Origin: Phoronis australis
Taxonomy: Eukaryota; Phoronida; Phoronidae
DNA length: 64,000 nt
Direction: 5' to 3'
Assembly (NCBI GenBank): GCA_002633005.1
Contig: NMRA01000067.1
Span: forward strand, 1,080,980 to 1,144,979
Below are positions 48,001 through 60,000 of this stretch, piece by piece; the stretch's first letter is position 1; the number at the start of each line of letters is the position of its first letter. The notes under the pieces are model-generated. The model ran no database searches, was not told where the DNA came from, and saw only the letters and a list, made by a program, of their open reading frames with translations. Position numbers and translations under genes: made by a program.

Positions 48001-51000
48001 GACTATATAAACTCATGTCACCCTTCCGTGACCAAATAATCCAAACCTCCGATAAAACAGGATAGTTGGTTCTGGTTTCTACCCTGACTCATTTTCAGGC
48101 CTGAGGTCATCGGCTTAAAGAAAATCTGGCCAGCATCAATTTCAGCCAAAGTCTTGTCTTTCATGTGAAAAGCTCCACAAAGACACATAAGCAAGGGAAA
48201 GCAAGATTTGAAATGCTATGATTTGCCAAACGATGAGTAAAAATCCTGCATAATTTTTGCACGTCTAAGGTGGATTTTATTTTCTGAAAAAGTGAACAAT
48301 TACTAAAAAATACTGTACCACTGACTGGAATTTCAACAAAATGACAGAGACAGGAACCATCCTTGCTTTTTTGACCTCAACACCAAACAAAACATGCACG
48401 GTAATTATTTTAATATTTTGCCCGGTTCAATAAAACTCTTGTTTCATACCTTGCCTTGGGAGTAGTCCCTTCTTTCATCAGCATTTTTCCAACATGACTG
48501 GCATTGAGCGTAATTCCCGGTCTCCTAGCAACAATATCATTTCCATCATTGCATGGAGGTTGAGGTGAAACACTGTCCTCTGTTTGATGATTTTCAAACA
48601 CTGAGTCACTACCAAGATCTCCAGCCGACTGCTTTACCAGTTGTTCAAACTTGACCTTCCCATCAAAGTCATACTTCTGGGAACTGGGTGAGATCCTTTG
48701 ATGTGAATTGTTCACAAACTCCTTTTCCTGTTGACTTTCTGAATTATTGTTACTGTTTGAGAAATTATCCTGGATTTTGTTGGTTCCAGATTTCACTACA
48801 TCTTGCTCCAGTGTTTTCAAACTGTCAAAGTCTCCATATTCGTGAGCACTCCTACACTCCACAGCCAGCCTGTGACTCTTCGTAAAGAATTCTTTAGTGA
48901 CAAGACACAGCTTCAACAAGTCAGGTGGCAGCACTTGTTTCACTGACCTAAAGTGATGATTAAGTGAAATTAATTTACACCAGAAGGGTCAAGAAAAAAT
49001 CCCACGAAAATGCAAAATACTCTTGACTAAACATTATACCTTAAATTTGGGCATTCAACTTCATGATACGAAGGCCTGCAGCAAAATGAAAGCTAGTAAG
49101 ATTTGACAATACCAGGATTTAACACACTCAACACCACAAGACAACAGGAGTAATGCAAAACCTTGGTATGCAACCACATGATGCATCATAAGCAAAAAAA
49201 ATAAAGGGAATGCTGAACATTATTTTGAACAATAAACACCCTGAAAACCTGAAACAAATGAGCCTAAAATTCAGGGCATGCGCTAATTGTTCACTTACTG
49301 TAACTGGTCCTGGTAAGTTTTGCTGATCACAGAAAATGTTTTGACTTGCTTTAGACACGTGGACTCAAACGGTGACCGCTTTAAAGTTGCCTTATGGGTA
49401 ACATCATATGTAGTATCATCAAGTTGACACAACAGTGGCACCTGTTGACTAATACAGGAACTACAACAAAACAAAGCTTTGCTATGTAACTTAGGTCTGT
49501 CTTTGTTGCACAAAAGGATGATTTTTGACATGAGCGACACGTAAGGAAGAAGAGACACGATAAAATATTGAGATGATGAACAGCTTGAGCACTATACATC
49601 ACTGAGTGCTATCAAAATAATGTGGCAGCTCCATTTAATCAAACATCACGATAATATTACAAGGTAAAAATTGTTTAATCTGGGACAAAAGTAAGAGCTA
49701 AATTTGCTATTTTTTCTATTTTTCGCAGGCCTGGTACATTGTGGCAAATGGTCAAAGCTTTACCAAAATGTTGATTGATAATAGCTACTCTAGACAATTC
49801 CAAGGGTTTGCTAATTTTTTACATAGCCATAATATGGAAATGTCAAAATCAAAATATTATTAACTTAATGATAACTAGCAACAATCCATTTCCTTCACAA
49901 ACAAGATATCTGTAAGACCGCACTCGAGTTATTGATCACAACAACTAACCTGAAGTTGGGGTCTTCAGTAACTGGGTTACCAGTCAGTTTGACCACCTCT
50001 AGTGACCGGAGCACCTTTAGTCCACTTTGAAGACTTGACAACTCAGTTATCTGGTTGTGGCTTAAGTCGAGTATCTTCAAGAGCTGACAGAACTTCAAAT
50101 TAGGCAGCACCGTTACACTGAAACCATGGAATAGACAATTGATGCAAACGATATGCGGAATCATAAAATATGGCAGCCAAAGTAAGAGCGCAGAGATTTA
50201 CATTGGGAAAATGAAGATTTTAGCAAGAGGTGGTTGCTAAGCCAAGCATGGGTAAATCTACAAAACCTAAATCACATGACTGTACACCTCAGGCACCCGG
50301 TTGTATACTAGGTTACAAGTCAAGTTTGAAAGCAGGCTAATTATGCATTGAGTACTTGTACCTCAAGCAAATACAACTGTTTTATGGCCACAACTGATTT
50401 TCTTATTGCCTATAACATAAAAGTTATTTGAGGTATAGTCACCGCATTAAAGTCAGTGAGCATCTTTCAACCAACAAAAAACACAAACCTGTTTTGACTG
50501 AGGCCAACTTGGCATAGCAGTGGGAGCCAGCAAGTGGCAAGGGGAGATAAATCTGATACACTGTTGTCATCTAATAGGAGCTCTTGCAACAGGACGTGGT
50601 TAGTCAACTCAGGAATCTGAAAGAAAATCATAACAGATCCTACAGCTATACAGAGCCACTGAACTATGAGAACTTCTAACTGCTGAACCTAGTTCTACAT
50701 TTTACATCACACCCCTTTTTAATTTCTAACAGTTGTTCTGAAATGACGCCTGAGAATTTGGGGCATTACCTCTAGTATATTATTGCCGACACAATGCAGC
50801 ACACCCAGTAAACACAGGCTTCCAATCTCTTCAATGGCTTGCAGATGATTGTGGGATACATCCAGGATGTGTATAGTGGCGCCCTCTGACAGACCTCTTG
50901 TGGAGATAAGCTGGTTGTGTGACAGGTTGAGCTGATGGAGTTTATTGAGAGAGTTAAGGCCACCTGAAATTAGACATGATCAAAATTATGACTATTGCCA

Positions 51001-54000
51001 AGACATAATAATGCTTGCAACAGATTATGGAAGAACCATGCAGTCTGGTTTAACACTTGACTTACTCTGAGACTCAGTGAACATCTATTATGAGAAAAAT
51101 ACAATGGTGGCCAATTGGTTACTCTGATCAAACACGTCAATGACTGAGGACATGACAAGCTCACTATATTGGCACCTAAGTTCACTTGGCCATTTGCGAA
51201 GAACTGTGGACCATTGGGGGTAAGTTTTGCAAATGACCAACTGTCTGAATGAACTTACTGTATTTGCTCTAATAACCACCCAGGGCACTTAGAAAAATTC
51301 GTTTCAGAGAGGCACTTATTGTAACCCAAGGTGGTTGAGATCCGGTCTCTGAAACGGGTGAAATTCAAAGCAAAGGTTCATCATATTTGTGACCCTCCAC
51401 GACAAAATGAGTCTTAAGTCGGAAACTCTATTTCCTAACCAGACTGCAAACAGTCGCTATCGGTTAAAATTAGGTCAAATTTTTTTATTGCAGATTATGA
51501 TTATTTATTCATTCTACTTCACAAATCAATACTTTAAAACAAGCAAACTTCATTTTAAACCTTATTTATTTCATTTTGAAAAACATCACCTTCTCCACGA
51601 CTGCATATCTTGTGAAATTTTCATCGAAATTTGCCGGTTTTCGTGTCCTCATTGCTCAGTCTTCCGATGACCCAATTTGCTCGTAAACACATCAACAGAA
51701 AGGTCAAACTCTGTTCATTATGCATATAGTAAGGTCTTTGAGTTTTTCGTCCAATCATCAGACGTTATTTCACTTTTTGCATTCGGGGTATTTTCAACAG
51801 AAGTGTCACTCACCAGTCTTTTAGCTAGCAATGACCTTTTAACCCAATGCATCGCTGACCTCATTCGCTAGAACTAGTTAAGTGGGTGTGAAACTGTGGG
51901 GTCGCGAGGTCACGGCATGTTTTCAAGACAGTAAGATGGCTGGTCGCTGTGTAGCTGATATCTCAGTGATTAACTCTTGCCTCTGACTGCCGTATCAAGA
52001 TCAGCGAGAATTAACTGAACTCATCAAAGAGCATATTTGTTGATGGAGACGAGGAGGAATTACGTGACAGCGACGAGTCGTCTGACGACAGCAACTCGTC
52101 GCGAGATGAATTTCATGATCGACCCATCACGAATACGGTTACGTTGGATTCCAAGTCGTTGGATTGGAACAAACAGAACTTGAAGAAAACAGTCCGGATT
52201 AGCTTAATCGCACAACAATGTCTTGTATCTCCAAAGCCAGTGGATCGGGGTGCAAGCAGCTGAATATTACTGCAAGAGATAACAATCTTCGATAGGGCTG
52301 AATCACTTGGTGAGAAGTCGAGGAAATCGTTGCTCTTCAGTGTCAGTGGACTTGGATAGGGATGAGTGATTGTCATTTTTTTCAAAATTATTCACACTAG
52401 CGTAAAATTTTGAATTATTTTGAACAAAAATCAGCCAGAAACGTGTATTTTGTAATCTACAGGACTTCATTTTATTAAACTTCTACAAAATACACTTTAA
52501 CTACTTGTTTTACTTGCGGTAACCCCTCCTGCCACAAGTGGACTGACCCTGTATACATTAGCTGGGAAATTTATTGACCCAGTTGTAGCAACCCAACATG
52601 AATATCACTCCTTTTTGGCTGAGATTACATAATTTAAGGTCTACATTCTTTCTAATTTTTGATTATTTTTATTTGTTTATGTTGTTGTGTATACTAATAA
52701 GTCTGAAAAGTAGCATTCAACTGCAGGTTGCTATGGAAATTTTAAAGACACTATCGGCGCTTTTTGTCGGCCATTTTCCTTGACTTTTGAAAGCTCTAAA
52801 TTTTCGCTTTCCCCGACTAGAATTGGCAATAACTCGGCCATTTGTGAAGATAAGGACATGTTTCATACTTCAAAATGATCAGAAAACACTGTATTGTCAG
52901 AAAAAATAACAATTAAAAAATGACAAATCCCGACTTAAGACTCATTTTGTGGTGGTGGGTCACATTTAGGCTCTGTGACTTACCTGTAACCTATGACAGA
53001 CTTTCTACAAAATTGTAGTGCATTACTATCAAACTTTGTTGTTAAATTAGATCATTTTACAGAAAAATGTGCTGAAATCTGCCTCACAATCGTCGATATG
53101 GCAACTTGAATGGTTGAATAAAAACAGTTTTGACTCATTCAAATTATCTGAAAACCTCCTTAAGTTTTCCAAATAGCTTCCCTAAGATTTTTAAGTTCCC
53201 GTCTAGTCAGGATTAATGCCAGGTTAAGTCCAAATCTGTGGTAGAATGTGCCATCTATGATCGTAGGGCCTACCCGGCAACACAAGAAAAATCTCTGGAC
53301 AAACACACGTTGTTGTCACGTGATGTTTGTTTTAAAGTTCGTTTGCATGTGTGAGTAAGCGAGCACGTGCGAGTCACCAGAGTTCAATTACCAGCTTAAA
53401 TGCAATCGAACGAGCTAGATGTGCCTTGTATCTCAGTTCTCAAAAATATTAGCTCACGCAGTAAAACAGAACGTGTTTTATTCAGCACTTGCTGGTCTCA
53501 TGTACTAAAAACGTTCAACAATTGTCTTGGTAAGGCCCATATTAGTCGCCCTGTGGGTAGATGCGTACGTGACTGTCTGACAGTTATTTTTCGAGTGTAA
53601 GGGTGTGTTAGCATTCATTGTCAGTGGTCATTTTATCAGATATTTGGTTTTAAAAACACCAATTATAATTAATTAAACAATCGATCCCTCTTAAAAGTAA
53701 CGCAAGTTTTTTATGGTATTAGAAACTGTTGTAAATGAGTGCCAATATTTATTTCTTGCCAATGCTATGCTTCCCATTGTGAATAGATAGGTCCCCAAGG
53801 TTAAAGTCTGCGATGAGAGGTGTGTAGCGCACACTTATTAGTCTTCGATTCGCAGTTTTTACATGACTGTACAAAGAGATTTGGAAACCTGTTGAGGGAG
53901 AAGATATGAAATCTGCACGGCGGAAGATAGAAGCGTATAGTCACGGTTAAATACCGACATATAGCGGCGAGGCTGATGGTCCAGAAATTCCGCGCACAAT

Positions 54001-57000
54001 GATTTTTCAGGACTGCCAGATTTCGTTGACAAATTACTGTGGAATTTTAGCACTGTAGGTAAGGCATTTTTTGCATGTACACGTTCATGGGCTGGGCGCT
54101 GAAAACGTGTGGGGGGCGCTTATAGGGGCATGGGCAGTTATTAGGGCAAATACAGTAAATCAAACTTCTATAATAACAATTCTTGTTTATACCTTGCATT
54201 TGTCAACTGCATTTTTGTTATATATAACCAGTTTTTGGAAAATACAACAATCAGTTTTTGGAAAAACACCACACTCTATTCCCATTTTTGATGCAGACAG
54301 TTCGATGAAAAGTATTGTTTCAAGCTGTTAATACTTTCTTCAAGGTTTAGCTCAAGAATACAAAAACATTTCATATGATGACAATTAATCATATTTTCAG
54401 ACACACACAGAATTTCCTGTTGCATTAATTTGGTTACCTATCCTGGTGATCTTGTTGTATGACACATCCAGGTGGTGAAGATCAGCACATGCGTCCAAGC
54501 CATGGATCGACGTCAGTGCATTATGAGACAGGTCAAGATAGTGGAGATTGGTGGCATCCTTCAGATGGACCATCTCTATGCTGTTGTCCTACAAACAGAA
54601 ACACCTTAATTTAAACACAACCATCTAAAACACAATGTGTTTGATGTGAAGAGATAGAGCGAGAGGGTGAACCAATGACTTACTGGAAGTTTAAGAGCAC
54701 TCAGCTGCAACAAACTATGATAATATTTAAGAGACCGAAAATAACAGAGAAGACAAGTGCATAGTTCAAGGGTCAGAGTTGAGTAAAATAAGACCTTCAT
54801 TGCAAGCACGTAAACATGGCCAATCTATTTTTGTGTACAAAATTGTTAAATAAAGATATATCATCAATTTGATGAAGAATGTTACTAATAAAAAAAATCA
54901 CTTTTCACATAAATAACTTAGATTTGTTGTTCAAAAATAAAGATGTTACTTTAATTTGGATCAAAGATTTTAGTTTATATTTCGTGTCTTGAATCTAAAA
55001 TCAACAATTTGGAAGTGCTTCTGTAATGCTGTAATTACAGATGACAAGCATTGGCGTAGCCATCAGAGGCCACGAGCCCCCTATGCATTCCAAAACAGTC
55101 TCCCTCATTAAGCCCTATGTTCATTATAAAGTATCCACAGGTTAAAATTCATGGTCACCGACAATTTCAGGATTAGCACCACCTGATCTACGCTTTACAC
55201 AAACCATGTTGAAAAAAATACCCAGGGCTGAAAACAACTTTTTAAGGTAAGAGATGGCAAAGCTATTGTTTACTTATTAAGAAAAAGTCCAGGTAACAAA
55301 ACAGACATGACAGTTACTTACTCTGACATCGATATATTGCAACTGTGTACATCCATCAAGTTCGTCAAGAGCAACAATACCACATCTGTTCATGGAGAGA
55401 ACTGTAAGTTGGCTACACTGACTAAGAGTGGACAAGGTGCAGCCAGGAAGGTCACACAACTCTACTGTTGTCACCTAAGGAAAGTATAATGTACAAACAT
55501 TTGAGTTAACCAGCAGTGGGTAGCAGGTCACATAAATTTACTGTAATTAGCACCTATAAAAATGTAAAATGGACAAACAGTAGAGTAACCCTACAGCAGC
55601 AGGTCACGTAAATCTACTGTTGTCACCTACATAAAAGTAAGCTGGACAAATAGTTGAGTAATTCCACAGTGGATAGCAGGTTACATGACTCTTCTGTTGT
55701 CACCATTACTTTCACTAATGGTGGACACAGTGAAACACCATACGTAAACAAGTTGTTTGTAAGTTAGGTTGCATAAGCTGAAACCAGTACCTGTCTCAGT
55801 GCATCAACACGTGCTGCATTTAGAATAACCTCTTCACTCAGTGGAGGTAAGTTCTTGGCTGACAATGGTCGTCTTGGTGGGCGTCGCTTGGTAACTCGTT
55901 TAGTCTTTAGTTCACTACACACTTGACTGCACGAAACCATAATAGGAAAAATAATAAAATTGAAGTTAACAAAACTGACACAAATCTTTACCAGATATAT
56001 GCATTAATAATTCACATATCTAACTATTGTTTAATTGAACAAGACATATTACCACCAGTAATGGTGTATCCAACATACTTAGTTATACTTTCAAAAGAAA
56101 GTTTTATAAGCAAAACAGTGAATGAAGACCAGATATCAGACTGAGTATTAACTTGTCAGTCAATTCAAAGTCATACTGGAAGATTCCGTGTCAAAGAGCC
56201 CACAATAATTACACACTAATAACTTACTATATTCATTGCCAAGTGCCATTTCCACAATTTACTCACTATTTGTTTTAAGAGAAATCTGCGTTTTATTATC
56301 AAGGCTATTGGTTGCTTGTCATTTTTACGGGACAAAATGCAATTTAAATTTGGGATTATTGTGGAATGGTATAGACTTCTAGAAGCTATTATCTGTGATC
56401 ACTGAGAGCTAAATAACAATAAATTCTGTCACAGTTTTGAGATTTTATTGGAAACTGCCAATTCTCATCATTGTCTTCCAGACATTTGCTGAAATCCATA
56501 ACAATGGCTGTACCATTCAAACATGCTTAAAATGCTACAAACTGCTATTTAATGCATAGGATTTAGCTAACCAGTAGAGCACTCTAATGTGGTGGGGTTA
56601 TTGGGTTCAAATCTACGTTACTGCTCAGATGAAACAACATTATTTGAATATATTCATTAGATATGATCCAAATATGAAACTCATCACGAAGAGCTGTTGC
56701 TTCATTTTTGTATCTGATATTGAAGCACAGCATGCGTACCTGAATGGTTTGTTATTTTCAATCCACTTCAACCGTTCAGCTTCAACAGCCTTCACCAGCT
56801 TGTCATCCAGTTCACATGCATCAGTTGTGCACATCTTCTGCTCCTGTTGGATTGACATGGGATCATTTTGTGTCCTAGGGCAATAAAGATATAAGCAAAT
56901 GACTGTTATCCATTACATCATAAGTGTTTCACTGAGCAATACATCTATTGTTGCTGACTAATGAAAAAGAATGGCATTTTCTTTCATGACATCTTGAAAA

Positions 57001-60000
57001 TAACACAAGGAAATAAGTGACAATAAGTGACAATAAGTCCAGTTCAATGTGTAATCAATAAAACATCCTGTAACCAAACACTTACAAAATACTCTTAATT
57101 TATTTTCAAAGCAACGGATTATTCTCAAAGGCAAAAAACTCTAAAACTAATGAAATACCTTTCATTGTGTATTTGTTCAGATTCACTGCTAACTAATGCA
57201 TCTTCCACCAATTTCACTTCTCCCCCTAGCTTCCTCTTTTCCTCAAGTGCCTTTGCTTCCTCTTCACGTTTCCGTTCCTGCTCCAGTCTTTCCTGTTCCA
57301 GTTTCTGTTTTTCTTCCCTTTCCCTTTGTTCTTCCAGTTTTCTTTGTTCCTCAAGGATTCTTTCCTGTTCTTCTTGTTTTTTTCTTTCTTCTTCTAGCTT
57401 TTGTTTCTCCTCTTCTTCTTGCCTCTTTCGCTCTTCCTCTTCCTGTCGTTTTCGTTCCTCTTCTTCTGACTTTTTCTTTTGCTCTTCTAAAAGTCTCTTT
57501 TGCTCTTCTGCCCTCCTCTTCTGCTCTTCTAGAAGTCTCTTCCATTCTTCTTCTTCCTTTCTCTTTTCTTCTTCTTTTCTCTTCTCCTCTTCTGCAGCCC
57601 TCCTTTGTTCTTCTTCCAATTGTTTCTTTACTTCTGCTTCCTGTCTAAGCCTTTCTTCTTCAATCTTCCTCCTCTCTTCAGCTTGTTTCTTTTCTTCCTC
57701 CAATCTTTGTCGCTCCTTCTCCTCTTGTTGTCGTCTTTTCTCTTCCTCTTCCATCTGCCTTTTTCGCTCAAGTTCTTCTAATTCTTGCCTTTTCGTTTCT
57801 TGTTCAATCCTCCTTAAAATAATACAAATAACATTTTAGAAAAAGTCCACAATACCAAAGGAATTGCTAGCTGTGGACAAAATTGAAAATTACGACAATT
57901 TGCTTCGGCAAGTGAATATATGAATAGAGACAATAAATCAAGCTCTCACCTGTTTTCTTCAATTTCGTGAAGTCTTTTTCTGATGGCATCTTTCTTTGTG
58001 TGTTCAATTCTTTGTGACAGTTCCTTACCCCACCTCTTACGAACTCTGGGGAGATAAAACAACCATTTACACACGATAAGAACATAACTTACGGTCACGT
58101 TGTGACAGGATTTAGAAACAGCAACAATTACCGTATTCGCCATAATAACCGCCCAGGGCGCTTAGAAAAGTTCGGTTCAGGGGGGCGCTTATTATAACCC
58201 AAGGCGGTTGAAACCCAGTCTCCGAAACGGGTGAAATCGGAAGCTAAGATTCATCAAATTTACGCTCTGTGACGAATATGTAATCTATGAAAGACTTTCA
58301 ACAAAACTGTGGTGCATTGCTATCAAACTTTGCTGCTAAATTACGATCATTTTACAGAAAATTGTGCTGAAATCCCAGGGCGAAAACTCGCCGACTGACT
58401 GCCTCGAAATCGCCGTCTTCGATATGGCGACTTCAATGCTTGAATAAAAATGGTTTCGACTCAAGCAAATTACCTGAAATCCTCATTAAGTTTTATAAGT
58501 AGCATCTCTAAGATTTTTTAAGTTCCCGTGGAGTCTGGATTAACGGCAGGTTTAAGTACAAATCTGTGCAACATCGTGCCATCTACATGTATGATCGGCA
58601 ACACGGCGAGAAAAATGTCTGGACGAACACACATGTTGTTGTCACGTGACGTTTGTTTTGAAGTTCGTCTGCGAGTAAGCGAGTGCGTGCGTGGCACCAG
58701 AGTTCATTTGCCAAAGCAGAGACCGTCTTTTGGCCAGAGCCACGAAATCTAACTAGCTAGATGTGTCTAAAGAAATTTGCACAAGCAGTAGGCCTAAACC
58801 TGAGCATGTTTCATTCAGCACTTGCCGGTCTCGTGCTAAAAACTTTCGACATTTGTCTCGGTAAGGCGCCGTGTAGCTGGATGTGTACGTAATTATGTGA
58901 CAGCTATTTTTCGGTGTAAGGGTGTGTAAGCATTCACTGTCAGTTGTCATTTTATCGGATATTCGGCTTAAAAACACCAATAATATGGTTAATCAAACAA
59001 TCCATCTCAAAAATAACGCAAACATGTTTTATAGTATTAGAAATTGTCGGAAATTAGTGCCAATATTCATTTCTTATCGATGCTATGCCCGTTTCATGAA
59101 TGGATAGTTCCCGACTAATGTCTTTGATGACAGGTTCTTGTACGTAGCGCGCGCTTCCCATGGCCACGTGCGTTTAACACCGACCAGTTATTTTTATTCA
59201 TGAGACAGTCGATGTGTCTACTGAAAGGTCAGACCATAGTGAGACACGGTCGCGAGAGCGTAGGAACGCTGTTGCGTTCTTTTTGAAGCGCTGCGTTACT
59301 TTGAAGTGTAAAGTCACGGCTAAATACAAATGTAGCAGTGCCGCTGGTGGTCTAGAAGACCCGTGCAAATTTTTTTTGTTAAATTGAAGACGTTACTGTA
59401 GCCGAGTTTTAAGACAGTAGGTATGCCATAGTTCGCATGTACTCGTTCATGGACTCAGCGCTTATTTCAGCAAAGTCTGAAAACGCGTGGGGGGTGCTTA
59501 TAGGGGCATGGGCGGTTATTACAGCGAATACGGTAAGTCCTTAAACCAACCTAGTTGTTCATACCACAGCAAAGTGGTAGTTTAGCATACCCAGCAGAGA
59601 CCAATAAAAATCAACAATAGTCGGATATGATGCACACGTATTTTGAGAACCAGTTTGACGGCCGGTATTCAGTGAAGTAAACTGGTTCTCAAAATTTATG
59701 CACACTCTATCCGACCATTACCCAAAAATCAACAAGGAGTAAACCAACCTAAATGCTCGATACAGAGATTGTATCCGTATGGCTGCTTTCTCTCTCCTCT
59801 GGTCATCTTTCACTTTCTCTTCTTGTACAGTTCTTTCAAACTCCTTCTTTTCCTTCTCTGTCTCTGCAGCTAATGCATTGATTTCTTCCTGAAAACACGA
59901 GAAAACACGAGAGTTGTGCTAGTGTTTGGTTGTCATGAATTCAAATGACAAAAGATGAACTACAGAAAACAGGGACTGTACCTGTGTTGACCAAACAGAA

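Noticed and set aside
52040-52385. Transposase gene inside the nested element
   Set aside because: There is only a short acidic stretch; no DDE or zinc-finger motifs follow and stops intervene.
57150-57839. 229-codon Ser/Cys/Phe-rich open frame on the plus strand, plus a Pro/Leu-rich one
   Set aside because: They are antisense shadows of the Glu/Lys/Arg-rich coiled-coil exon of LRRIQ1, which fits splice sites and phase.
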